Source: Mangifera indica (lineage: Eukaryota; Streptophyta; Magnoliopsida; Sapindales; Anacardiaceae). From it: 64,000 nt of DNA. The translations under genes were made by a program, and so were the position numbers. Below the pieces are notes generated by a model. It was given only the letters and a program-made list of their open reading frames with translations. It ran no database searches and was not told the DNA's origin. The stretch lies in assembly GCF_011075055.1 (NCBI RefSeq), contig NC_058145.1, positions 4,745,228 through 4,809,227 on the forward strand, given 5' to 3'. Of this stretch, positions 1 to 11,210 are shown piece by piece; position 1 is the first letter of the stretch; each line of letters begins with the position of its first letter.

Positions 1-1660
1 TGCAATAAGTCTAAGGCACTCTTAAACTTATTTATTGGAACCACCTTTGTCAAAATATCAGTAGGATTCACCTCTGAAGCAATTTTCTCCAGAATTACCT
101 GACCTCTAGACAAAATTTCTCTTATAAAATGCAACCTAACATCTATATGTTTTGTTCTCTCATGAAAAGCACTATTTTTAGACAGATGTATTGCACTTTG
201 TGAGTCACAATAGATCACAGGAATACCACAATGTAGCCCCAACTCTTCTGTTATACCTTTCAGCCACAAAGCTTCTTTTGTAGCCTCTGTCAATGCAACA
301 TATTTAGCTTATATTATAGACAAAGCAACAATATGTTGAAGACAACTCTTCCAGCTTATCACATTATCACCAAATGTGAAAATATAGCCATTTAGAGACC
401 TCCTCTTGTCTAAATCTGCAGCATAATCTGAATCACAGTATCCTTTAACATGTAAACTGTTAGTATCAGGTGCAGTTTATACAAGACCAAAATCACATGA
501 CTCTTTCAAGTATCTTAATACCCATTTCACAGTATTCCAATGTGCTTTACAAGGTTTTCCCATAAACCTACTCACCAAACTAATTGCATAAGCAATATCA
601 GGCCTGGATCCTATCATAGCATACATTAAGCTACCTACCACATTTGCATAAGGAATCTTTTTCATATATTCAGATTCATCAGTAGGTAAATCATGCAAAA
701 CAGACATCAATTTGAAATGAGCACCTATAGGAGTATTCACAAATTTAGCATCATGCATACCATACAATTCAAGAACCTTTTTAACATATTCAGATTGAGA
801 CAGAGTTAAAATACCTTTAATTCTATCTCTATTAATATCCATTTTTAAGATTCTTTTTGCATGTCCTAAATCTTTCATTTCAAATTCATCTTTTAATAAT
901 TTTTTCAGCCTATTCAAATCACTTATTTTCTTTGAAACAATAAGCATATCATCCATATATATCAACAAGTAAACATAGCTGCCTGTTTCAGTTTTACAAA
1001 AGTAAACACAATTATCAAATTCACTTCTAGAAAAGCCAATGGAGAGCATATAGTCATCAAACCTTTTATACCATTGTCTTGGTGACTGTTTTAGGCCATA
1101 GAATGACCTTTTTAGTAAGCAAACCATATATTCAGATCCAGTTTCTCAAAACCCTCTGGTTGCTCCATATAAATCTACTCTTCTAGATTACCATGAAAGA
1201 ATGCAGTAGTAACATCTAGCTGTTCAAGTTCTAAATCAAATAACACCATAGCAGATAAAATAAGCCTTATTGATATATGTTTAACAACATGTGAAAAAAT
1301 CTCATGATAGTCAATACCTTCTACTTGGGAAAAACCCTTTGCAACAACTCTAGCCTTAAACCTTCCATTTTCAAAGCCTGGAGTAGTAGGTTTTCTTTTA
1401 AAAACCCATTTACAACCTATAATCCTTTTATTTTCAGGTCTTTTAACAAGAATCCATGTGTTATTTTTATGCAGAGAATCAATTTCAGCTTGCATGACAT
1501 TTAACCATTCCTTTTTGTGTTTACTCATATAGGCTTGTTTGAAATTTAAAGGATCATTCAATTCAATGCAATCACCTATATTAAATGCATATGATATAAG
1601 ATCTACATGAGCATATTTAGATGGCAGTTTAATAGCTCTTCTAGTCCTATCTCTAGCCAA
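1..1660 (-). pseudogene. copia reverse transcriptase and RNase H (broken)
   Basis: The segment 1660-1175 gives the RT N-terminal region (NTWILVKRP, the CKWVFKRK-type motif, FKARVVAKGFSQ, LDVTTAFFHG). After a frameshift the segment 1127-477 continues with LKRSFYGLKQSPRQWYKRFD and the catalytic box YMDD (in LLIYMDDMLIVSK), followed by VVGSLMYAMIGSRPDIAYA. After a stop at about 476, RNase H reads on to the left edge with CDSDYAADLDKRRS, an HIVALS-type motif and TKHIDVRLHFIRE. The RT active site is intact, but the frameshift near 1140 and the stop near 476 disrupt the polyprotein. Identification as copia RT/RNase H is secure. Confidence 0.93.
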
Positions 1661-1717
1661 TTGATAATCAGAAAAATCACTGTCTAAACTACTTTGACTC
1701 TGACTCTGTGATGGTTG

Positions 1718-3037
1718 CTAGTTCAAACCCCTATCTTCATACTTTGAAGCATGAATTGAATCTGAGCCTAAACTAGGTCCATCACTTGACTCAACACTAG
1801 CTGAATTTCTTAAGTCAGAATTCTCCACCTCAATATGAACCTGTTTAGACTGAAATTGGTTAGAGATAAACAGATCTTTATAAAAAGCAAATTCATTAAA
1901 CACAACATCCCTGCTAACCACACATTTTAATTCATCAATTAACCAAACTTTATAACCCTTAGTCCCCGTAGGGTATCCTAAGAAGGCAGCCTTTAAGGTT
2001 CTAGGGTTCAGTTTACCCTGTTTCACATGAATATAGGCAAGGCATCCAAAAGGTCTCAAGTGATTTAAATTTGGTGGTTTACCAGACCACAATTCAATAG
2101 GAGTCTTAAAATTAATAGCAGAAGAGGGTGATCTATTAATCAAATAACAAGCAGTAGCTACTGCTTCAGCCTAGAATTTCTTACTCAATCCTGAGTCAGC
2201 TAACATGCATCTTACTTTGTTCAGAATAGTCTTATTCATTCTTTCAGCAAGACCATTCTGCTGAGGAGTGTCTGCACAGGTTCTATGTCTCAAGATTCCA
2301 AATTGTTTACAAAAATCAGTAAATTGTTTGTTACAAAATTCAAGACCATTATCTGTTCTTAAAACTTTTTGTTTCTTATTTGTTTGATTTTCAACAAGAG
2401 TTTTCCATTCTTTAAAAGACTCAAAAGCTTGATCTTTAGTTTTTAAGAAATAAACCCAAACTCTTCTTGAAAAATCATCCACAAAGGTTAAAAAATAATG
2501 AGCATTAGACAGAGAACTAGGTACCTGAGGAGAACCCCACAAATCTAAATGAACATAATCAAGAATGTTCTTTGATCTATGAGCAGCAGCTGCAAACCTC
2601 AATCTTTGTGACTTCCCTAAAACACAATTCTCACAAAACTCTAATGCTGAAATTCTATTAGAATTAATCAAGTTTTGTTTACCAAGTTCTTGTAAACCCA
2701 AGAAACTAATGTGTCTTAGCCTTTTATGCCACAAAACAGTTTCATCCATCTTATTAGGTTTAGAAGACATTGAGTCACTAACAGCTGTTCCCTCTAAAAT
2801 GTATAACCCATTTATCAATTTAGCTCTCATTACTACTAAAGCTCCTTTCATTATTTTAAGCACACTTTTTTCAGACTTATAAGAATAACCATTGGAATCT
2901 AACAAACCTAAGGATATTAGGTTTCTTCTCAATTTAGGAACTAATCTAACATCATTGAGAACTTTAATAGAACCATCAGCAAGTTTCAGTTTAATAGCAC
3001 CTATACCAGTTACCTCACATGCATCATCATTACCCAC
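1718..3037 (-). pseudogene. copia pre-integrase zinc finger and integrase (broken)
   Basis: The 3037-2171 segment carries the GAG-pre-integrase region (LWHKRLRHIS ... CENCVLGKSQR, the HHCC zinc-binding part). It continues into the integrase core with the three acidic residues visible in LDLWG, RTDNGLEF and NGLAERMN. A single in-frame stop near 2170 separates it from 2143-1718, which holds the integrase C-terminal part (LINRSPSSAINFKTPIELW, GCLAYIHVKQGKLNPR, AAFLGYPTGTKGYK). It sits between protease and RT, the copia order. The catalytic triad looks preserved, so the defects are stops rather than active-site loss. Confidence 0.93.
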
Positions 3038-3076
3038 TAAGACTTTTCCACCATTTATCTGTTTTAGATCTAAAAA

Positions 3077-3961
3077 TCAGTCTTTTCTAGGTGTCATGTG
3101 ATAGGTGCATCCTGAATCTAAGACCCATTCTTCCCTAGACAACCCCTCAGTTAAAACTAAAACTTCAGTACTGTCATAGCCATCAAGTAGATTTACAGAC
3201 TCATGTTTTTCATTATTTGAATGAAAATTCATTTTCTTTCTTTCAGGGCAATTTCTTTTCATATGATGTTCTTTATGACAATTCCAACAAACTCTTTTTG
3301 GCCTAGATTTAGATCTATTAAATCTTTTATCTTTTTGTTGAAATTTCTTTTCAGTTCTGCCTCTTACTTGTAAGTCTTCACCTATGGTTTTCTTTTCTAT
3401 CTTCATTTCTAAATCTTTTGACTTAAGAGCCCCTAAAACATCTTCTAAAGAAAGAGACTCTCTACCATATTTGATAGCAGCTTTTATATCTTTAAAAGTT
3501 TCAGGCAGTGAGTTCAAAATAATAATGGCTTGATTTTCATCAGAAATTTTCTCTTCTATATTAGCCAAATTAATAGTAATTTTATTGAACTCATCTAAGT
3601 TTTCTTCTAAAGACTTTCCTGGATCCATTTTAAAACCAAACAGTTGCTCTTTCAAATATATTTTATTAGTCAAAGATTTAGTCATATAAAGAGATTCAAG
3701 CTTCAACCATAATTTTGCAGCAGTACTAACATCATTAACTTGTCTTAAAACATTATCAGATAGATGTAAAATAAGCAAGCTATAAGCAGTTTCAAGTACC
3801 TCAGCCTTCTGAGATTCTGTCATATCAGAAGGTAAAGAATCTATACCTTCTAAAGCCTTTGCACACCTTTGATGCACCAAAACAACCCTCATCTTTTTCC
3901 TCCAAATATTAAAATCATTTTTTCCATTAAACTGTTCTATTTCCAGTCTTGTTGACCCCAT
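3077..3961 (-). pseudogene. copia gag with CCHC knuckle, running into protease
   Basis: The start at 3961 gives MGSTRLEIEQFNGKNDFNIW, the usual first residues of this gag family (UBN2 type), about 270 bases downstream of the primer-binding site. Residues of about 90-190 form the gag core. A retroviral-type zinc knuckle CX2CX4HX4C (CWNCHKEHHMKRNC) follows at about residues 225-240. The segment ends in the aspartic protease motif WVLDSGCTYHMT, with the D-S-G catalytic triplet intact. A stop at 3077-3079, where the family normally has tryptophan, truncates the polyprotein just after the protease active site; the same frame resumes downstream at 3037. Confidence 0.92.
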
Positions 3962-4230
3962 TATGTTCTTTTTCTTTTTCTTTTAGTTTCTTTAATCCTA
4001 CAAGTACCAAAAGAAAATACAGTAGTACCAAGAAAGCAAAGTACTCACAACAAGAACACAATCTTTCCGAAAATATTCACATATATCAAGAGATACAGCA
4101 CATATATTTCACCAGAATATATTGCAAAGCATGAAAACCAAACACACCTCAAGATATACACAAGCAGCTGAATATAAACGGAAAAGAAACGAAAATAGGT
4201 CACAAGATCACAGATCGGAAAGATCTTTTG

Positions 4231-4244
4231 TGGCTCTGATACCA
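4231..4244 (-). other. Primer-binding site (initiator tRNA-Met type)
   Basis: Read on the minus strand this is TGGTATCAGAGCCA, complementary to the 3' end of plant initiator tRNA-Met. It lies two bases downstream of the 5' LTR and fixes the LTR boundary and the element's orientation. Confidence 0.9.
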
Positions 4245-4246
4245 CT

Positions 4247-4809
4247 TGTTATAGGTTTATATTTCCAAACCCAAAGATAATCCGATCCGAACAATATAAA
4301 TGCAAAAAACAAGAAAAAATAGAATAACATGATTTACTTGGTTCGAATCTCGTAAACGAAATCCTACATCCAAGGCAGAGGTGTTCCTCTAGTCAAATCC
4401 ACTAATATCAAGTTCGATTTACAATATACAAACACACGGATCTCTCACTGTACATCAAAACAATATACAAGCAAATACACAGTAATACAAAGTCAAAGAG
4501 CACCTGACTTCACCGTAGAGACACCGTTGATCGAACTCAGAGAGCAAACACAGCCACACAGTAGCCCAAGACGCACAAGACGTACAAGAACAGAGAAGAA
4601 GAACAGCACAGTAGCTCACACCTCTCTTTTCTCTCTATTCTCTCTATTCTCACTATTCTCTCAATTCTAGTCGGCCAATATTATGTTTATATACTTAGGT
4701 CAACAAAGTGAACACCTAGCAAGTTTACCAAACTGCCCTCACTTATAAATGAAATAACCCATGCATCCTTAAGCTCTAATTACGTTACTGCCCTTATAGT
4801 TTTTAAACA
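4247..4809 (-). repeat. 5' LTR of the copia element at 1-4809
   Basis: The LTR begins TGTTATAGG and ends TTTAAACA on the plus strand, giving the usual TG...CA ends. On the minus strand its inner end is two bases from the primer-binding site. A TATA box (TATATAAA read on the minus strand, plus positions 4686-4693) lies inside, followed by CT-rich sequence (4620-4670) in the expected 5' leader. About 563 bp. The second LTR is outside the window, so the boundaries rest on the terminal dinucleotides and the primer-binding site only. Confidence 0.8.
4686..4693 (-). promoter_or_regulatory. TATA box in the copia 5' LTR
   Basis: The minus strand reads TATATAAA here, inside the LTR and upstream of a pyrimidine-rich leader. 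It is the likely core promoter of the retrotransposon transcript that runs leftwards. Confidence 0.55.
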
Positions 4810-5985
4810 AATATTACAGAATCATTAATGGATGAATATGAGAGCATGCAAACTAAATATAAGGTATTAAAGAAACAATTAGCATGCATTAAAAAGGAAC
4901 ATGAAACACTCTCATATGAGCATGATAAATTAAAGATAGATTTTGGAGTTATATCAAATGAAAAGGAATCATGCATAAAGGAATTGACTTGCATGAAAGA
5001 AGAACATGAAGAACTAAAGAAAAAGGTGTCAAGTTCAAATGAGTTATTTGAAAATTTAAAAATTGGCAATAAAAGGTTGGATAAAATGCTTGCTTCATAA
5101 AGTAGTGGTCTAAATAAATAAGGTCTAGGATACAATGGGGGTAACTTCTTCACAGACACATTTAGGCCTTTAAAAAAGCCTCATGCATTGCACATGAAAT
5201 GCAAATTTTGTTCATTCATTGGGCACACTATTAGACATTGTCCAATTAGAAATGGTAAACCTTTCAAAGTAAAGAACGTTTGGGTTCATAAATGGACATT
5301 TGGAACTAACATTGTTAGACTCAAGATCATTTGAGTACCAAAGAGTAAATAAATAAATTTGTTTTGTAGGCTTGTTTGCAATCTTCCTTGAAGTCCTTTA
5401 GCAAGTGGTACTTGGATAGTAGGTGCTTAAGACATATGATGGAAGATAAAAACTTATTCTTCTCATTAAAGGTGAAAGATGGAGATAATGTCAACTTTAG
5501 AGACAACTCAAAAGGAAAGGTAATTGGCATTGGTGCAATAGGTTACTTATCCTTCTCTATCAATGATGGTTTACTTGTTGAAGACCTTAGGCATAATTTA
5601 TTTAGTATAAGTCAATTATGTGATAAGGTTTTCAAAATTAGCTTTTATTCCTTATGTTTTGAAATTATTGATGCTAGCACAAATGAAATTGCATTCATTA
5701 GTTATAGACATTCAAATGTATACATTATACATTTGCATGACGTTGCATCTAGAGACCTATGTCTCATATCAAGCAAAGAGGAAGACATGTGACTATGACA
5801 CAGAAGACTAGGACATGCAAACATTGATGTTTTATAAAAAGTTTTTAAAAGAAATTTAGTAAAAGGTTTGCCAAGGTTAATTTTTAAAAAAGATCATGTG
5901 TGTGATGTTTGCATGAAAGGCAAACAAACTAAAATTGCTTTAAACCAAAAAATTGTGTTTCAACTATTGCATATGGACTTGTGAC
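4810..5985 (+). pseudogene. Older Ty1/copia fragment: gag coiled coil, zinc knuckle, protease, pre-integrase
   Basis: A lysine/glutamate-rich coiled-coil gag segment reads openly from 4810, already in frame at the junction with the neighbouring LTR, to 5100. A zinc knuckle follows at about 5200-5245 (CKFCSFIGHTIRHCP), then a protease motif at about 5405-5440 (WYLDSRCLRHM, where DSG has become DSR), LRHNLFSISQLCD, and a degraded pre-integrase ending near 5985 at a (H)MDL-type integrase start. Frames are broken repeatedly. The upstream part of this element is missing at 4809/4810 because the minus-strand copia inserted there; it may continue left of the window. It has no LTR here. Confidence 0.85.
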
Positions 5986-7380
5986 ACCTCGGTATGCTTG
6001 AAGGACATTTTGGGCATTTGTAAAATTTTATTTAATTAATTAGCTGATAGATTTTATTGTTTTTAAAAAAATGGATAAATATTAAGAGCAGTTATAAATC
6101 ACGTTTTGTGTAATCAAAGAATAATGCTAGCAGTTTCTTTTACTTAAGCTTAAAGAAAATGGGATTTAATAAGTCTTATCACCTTGAGTGCACATACATA
6201 TCCAACTCGTCTATGCTTTGTTAAGGTGAGATTTTTAGATGAGCAATGTTATGTACATTTATAATGAATATTAATAATGATATGATACCATGTGATTGAG
6301 TGTTATTTTATCTTTAACTCAAAATTATTAAATCATATAGTAATAAATCATCATTGATACCCAATTTGATACTTATTATAAGTGTACATAATTTTACTGT
6401 TTATAAAGAGGTGTTACAATTAATTATAGTTTTTTGTCCTTCAAATGATATTTTTTGGTGAAGAAGAATATGAAAGTGTGCTAAAACTCTAATGTTTTTT
6501 GGCTTAATAAGATTGGCATAATGCTATGTATACCTAATTTTGAATATTTAACTAGATATATATTATTATATAATTAAATATTGTATTCAATTAAATGATA
6601 ATACATTATTTATCAATCTACTGATTTATCAAAATTGAATATATTTGATTTTATTGATTTGACCCAAAATACCCTCTATGTTGTAATCAAATATTAAGCA
6701 CTAAGAAGAGAAAACTTGTGAACGCAAAACTTCTTCCTTTCACTTCACTTTAATGTTACTTGTTATAAGAATACAAATCTAGCGATTCTTGCAAAAAAAT
6801 TTAGATCTAAGGCTTGAAAAAAAAATTGCTATAACTTATTACAACAAAATTTTATCATTTTTTCTCCTCTTTCTTTTCTTCCTTCTCTCATCTTTATGTT
6901 CCTCTTTCTTTTCTTCTTCGACTGGCCCAACTGAGATGATGTCCACTTTCCTTACTTTCTTCAATTTCCATCTTTTAAGTAAAAAAGTTTTACTTTTAAA
7001 TATTAAGCCAAATGACTATTTCTCACACAAGGTTTAGTGCAAACCTAACTTTTCATTTATTAACTATCAAAAATTCAAATACCTACGATTCTGTTAAATT
7101 TTACTACTACTATTAGGAGTAAAATTCTTATTTAACAAAAATATTATAAAAACTAAAAATTTATTGCATTTCTACTCATAGGTTTAAAACTAACAAAGTT
7201 TTCCCCACTCAAAGTTTGAAAAACTTACATTGTCTTTCTTAGAGTTTTTGCAATAGTTGATGGCGATCGAAGACAATGGCAATAATGACGTTCTCCACCC
7301 TTCCTAGTTTCTCTCTTAACTGTGGTCTATTTTCCACTTTCATCGACCATCATTTTTCTTCACCAGTCATCGCATGACTA
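5986..7380. other. Non-coding AT-rich DNA with a MITE-like inverted repeat at about 6245-6415
   Basis: I see no convincing gene. At about 6245-6415 the left arm (TTATGTACATTTATAATG) is matched in inverted orientation by the right arm (ATAAGTGTACATAA). Between them is the motif CATGTGATTGAGTGTTATTTTATC, which recurs in several other AT-rich inverted repeats of this window. The rest is low-complexity AT-rich sequence; short open frames here have no recognisable content. Confidence 0.5.
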
Positions 7381-10300
7381 GACCGAGATCTCTTCGACAT
7401 CAAAGAAATTGAGTTTTTGTTGGAAATTAGGTCTAATGATGTTTGTATCATGGGGATTTAGGGCCTTAGTGGAATAGGTAAGACATTTATTAGTCGTGCA
7501 ATATTCAACAAATATTGGAGCGATTTTGACGGATCTTTCTTTGCTAAAAAATTTATGGAAGAATCAGATAAAAGCAGGGGACTAACTTCCATTAGTAAAG
7601 AACTTCTTTCTGCAATATTAGGGGATGAAAATGCCAATCTATGACACACTGACACAAAAGAAAGACTTGCCCGTAAGAAGGTTCTCATTGTTTTTGATGA
7701 TGTGACTTTTTTTAATCAAATAGAAAAATTAATTGTAGATCCCAAATGTTTAGGTTTAGGAAGTTGAATTATTATAACATCACAAGACAAACAAGTTCTT
7801 AAAACTTGTAGGGTAAATAAGATATGCAAGCTTGAGGGATTATGTCATTGTGATTCTCTTCTGCTTTTTAGTTGTCATGCTTTTGGACATAATAGGGATA
7901 CAATTAAAGAGTACATGGAGCTGTAAGAAAGGATGGTAACATATGCTAAAGGTGTCTCATTAGCTCTTAAAGTTTTAGGCTCTTCTCTATTAGGAAAGAC
8001 AAAGCAAGAATGGGAAAATGCAGTGAATAAAATAGGAAGAAATCTTCCAAGGATAGCCAAGATGTGTTGAAAATAAGCTTTGATGGATTAGATTATGAAC
8101 AAAAGGGAATATTCTTAGATGTTGCATGTATCTTTAAAAGGGATGATAAAGATCTTGTAATAGATGTCATGAATTCTTGTGACTTCTCTACAGAGATTAG
8201 GTTAAGTGCTCTCATCGATAAGTCTCTCATTATTGTATTAGATAATAAGATAACAATGCATGATTTACTTGAAGAAATGGATAGAGAAATTGGTTGACAA
8301 GAATCTATTGAAAATCCTAGCAAACGTAGTCGTTTATTTTACCATAAAGATATACATTGTGTTTTGACAAGAAATAAAGTGAGGAAAATACATTACTTAT
8401 TCATTTGTATGGTCTATATAAATATGAAAAATGCATTAACATTTGTGTGTATCATTTCTAACTTCATTTCTCTTGTTGATTAAGGAACTGAAGTAATTAA
8501 AGGCATATGTCAAGATGTGTCTCGAGTATAAGAGATACACTTAACTCCTTATGCTTTTTCAAAGATGCAAAATCTAAAATATCTCAAAGTCGATAGCTCA
8601 CACTATGGAGAGGATTTTAATAATCTATATAGATTTCAAGATATGGGATTTGAATTCCCGGAGCTAAGGTACCTATTTTGGCATAGGTATATAGGGACAT
8701 CATTGCCTCCAAAATTTCATCCAGAGAACCTTGTTGCACTTGATATGTCTAAAAGCAACATTAAACAACTTTGGCTTGGGGTCCAAGTATTTATAAGCTA
8801 TTATTTTTATGAAATTAAAACACATTGTGAATTCAAGATATCATATATATATGCTAATTTCTATGGTAAATCTTATTTGTTTAATTTCTTTTTCATTATA
8901 GAATATTGTAAATTTAAAACGTATGAACCTCAAGGAATCCAAACATTTACTAAAATGTCCTGAACTTTTAGTGGCAAAAAATCTTGAGAATTTGAATTTC
9001 TATGGCTATGCAAGTTTGATTGAGATTTATTCATCTATTCAGTATCTCAATAAGCTTTCTGGCTTAATGTTGTCACATTGCACAAGCCTTCGTAGTATTC
9101 CATTAAGAATTTATTCAAAAACTTTGCAAAAAGTTTTTTTCATTGGCTACTCAAATTTGGATACGATGCCAAGTCTGTCATGTAATGTTAAGGAGTTATT
9201 CTTAGGTGGAACTGCAATTAGAGATTGCCTTCGTCGATCGAGAATCTATCTAAATTAGTAACTTTGGATCTGCATAATTGTACAAGGCTTGAGAATCTTC
9301 CTAACAACATTTGGAAGTTGGAGTCTCTTGAAGATCTTCATCTTACTTAGTGCTCAAATCTCAAGTTAGTTCTAGAGTTGTCATGTAACATACAAGATTT
9401 ACGTTTAGGTGGTGCTGCAATTAAGGAATTTCCCTCATCAACTGAGTGTTTGTTTAGAAAAAAATTTCTTACTCTTAACGGTTACACAAGGCTTGAGAAT
9501 CTGTCAAGCAGTATTTCTAGTTTGAATGCTCTTGAAGATATCAATCTCTCTCGTTGCTCAGGTTTTAAGATAGTTTCAAGTTTCCCATGTAATATTAAGA
9601 GTTTAAATTTAAATGGAAGTGTGATACAAGAACTGCCCTTGTCAATTCAGTGTCTATCCAAACTAGAGACATTGAATCTTAATGATCGTTGGAGCCTTCA
9701 GAGTCTTCCGAGCAACATTAGTAAGCTGAAGTCTCTTAAATATCTTGATCTCTCTGGTTGTTTGAAACTTAACAATTTGCCTAATGAGATAGGAAATTTG
9801 GAAGCTTTGATTCAACTTCTTGCTTAGGGCTGGATCCAAGCCGAGCCAAACTCGGCTCAATCAAGCCCAAAATGAGTTTGGCTTAGCCGAGCTCGAACTG
9901 GCTCGAATTGGTTCGGTATATATTTTTTTTAAAATTTTTTATACAAAACGGCGTCGTTTTGATTAATATATATTAAAAACGACGTCGTTTTGATAAGAAA
10001 AAATGAGTCGAGCCAAGCCGAGCCGAACGCGAGCCTAAAACGAGCTGAGCCAAGCTGAGCTCGAGCCGAACTCGAGCCGCTCATATATGAACCGAGCCGA
10101 GCTTGAGTTAGCTGCGAGCTCGACTCGGTTCGGCTCGAATCTAACCCTATTCTTGCTTGAGGTACTGGTATAAGGCAAGTACCGCTATCCATAGTATGTT
10201 TGAATAACCTCGACATGCTATCTTTTGGGGGATCTAACAGTGAGGAACACGTGGGTTTGATATTGCCTCCTTTATTAGGTTTGCAATGTCTCGAGTATCT

Positions 10301-11210
10301 AGATCTATCTAATTGTTGTATCACTTTACCCGACAGACTTGGTCAATTAACCTAACTAGTAATATTACATATAGACAGAAACAAATTTGAGAAAATACCA
10401 GCAACCATCATAAATCTTTCTAATTTGTACTACCTTGACTTGCGCAACTGTGATATGCTTAAATCCTTACCGGATCTTCCATCGAGCATAGGATGTATAC
10501 AAGCACAAAATTGTAAATCACTTGAATTATTATCGTCAACTACATGAAGGCTTAAGACAGTTGATTTTAGCAATTGTTTTAAACTGGACCAGAGTGCTCT
10601 TGAAGACATTGTGAAATCTGCTTTACAAAGTATTCAGCCAAGTGCAACTGTATGTCAATTTCTCCTTTTATTTGTCTTTTTTTTTTAAATAAATCACAAA
10701 TCTTATAATTTCATACTTGATCTAAAGATTTTCACTGTACAGGAATCATTTGAGTATGCATGTTTCCCTGGAAGTTCAATTCCAGAGTGGTATACCTTAC
10801 ACAGTAAGGGATCATTTATAGAGCTGCCACTAGGCTGTTTGAATGATGACCTAGTGGATTTATCTTTCTGCATTGTTATATCGCTTCGAGATGATCATGA
10901 TATAATAGAAGGGTTGAGAGTTCACTATGAGTTGCATCTTGAATCAGATGGTGAGCAATATGAGAAATGGGTCGAGTGGCCCTCTCGGTCCATTTTGTTG
11001 TCTATTAACTCAGACCACAAATTCTTGTGCTACAGAGATTTTTGGTCTTCATCCACTTGGTCGTCTATTAATAGTGAAGTTTTGTTTCAATTCTATATTG
11101 GTGATTGGGCAGGTAGACGTCTTGAATGTTACGAGGTAAAAAGGGGTGGCGTCCTGTTCTACCCTCCAACTAATGAAGTAGCACACTTCAAAAGACAAAA
11201 GTTGGCATGA
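7381..11210 (+). pseudogene. NBS-LRR (TNL-class) disease-resistance gene relic with C-terminal post-LRR domain
   Basis: TNL proteins are intracellular immune receptors; this copy is dead. The NB-ARC domain shows a P-loop (GLSGIGKT, about 7462-7485) preceded by a stop at 7459 where the family has tryptophan, then kinase-2 VLIVFDDV (about 7682-7705), RNBS-B IIITSQDKQVL, a GLPL-like GVSLALKVLGS (about 7949-7983), a winged-helix part (LKISFDGLDYEQKGIFLDVACIF) and MHDL (8256-8267). Further stops at 7642 and 8297 and a frameshift near 8060 break it. LRRs run from 8565 to about 10640 with introns at about 8379-8484, 8787-8901 and 10650-10742. The last exon, 10743-11210, is intact and holds the post-LRR domain (CFPGSSIPEWY). 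No TIR domain precedes the NBS; class is inferred from the NBS motifs and exon structure. A MITE interrupts the LRR exon at 9825-10149. Confidence 0.9.
9825..10149. mobile_element. hAT-type MITE inserted in the LRR exon
   Basis: The 325-bp element is flanked by a perfect 8-bp direct repeat TTCTTGCT at 9817-9824 and 10150-10157, the target-duplication length of the hAT superfamily. Its ends are inverted repeats: TAGGGCTGGATCCAAGCC at the left and, read inward from the right, TAGGGTTAGATTCGAGCC (14 of 18 match). The subterminal parts are rich in GAGCC/GAGCTCG motifs and the core holds a near-palindrome (ACGGCGTCGTTTTGAT...AACGACGTCGTTTTGAT). It has no coding capacity. Removing the element and one repeat copy restores the LRR reading frame across the junction, apart from one stop codon. 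Confidence 0.92.

Larger units (their letters stand above)
1..4809 (-). mobile_element. Ty1/copia LTR retrotransposon, 5' LTR to RNase H; 3' LTR outside window
   Basis: Reading leftwards on the minus strand, the order is 5' LTR (4247-4809), primer-binding site, gag with zinc knuckle, protease, pre-integrase and integrase, reverse transcriptase, RNase H. Integrase before RT is diagnostic of Ty1/copia. Coding is broken by stops and frameshifts near 3076, 2155, 1690, 1140 and 476, so the copy is dead, but the proteins remain easily recognisable and the insertion is probably fairly young. RNase H coding reaches the left edge, so the polypurine tract and 3' LTR must lie just outside. Its 5' LTR abuts gag sequence of another copia element (4810-5985), so it is a nested insertion. 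The first bases after the LTR are AATAT; the matching target duplication cannot be checked. Confidence 0.95.

Noticed and set aside
4803..5159. Minus-strand open frame of 118 residues
   Set aside because: Antisense to the copia gag coiled coil and knuckle at 4810-5245.
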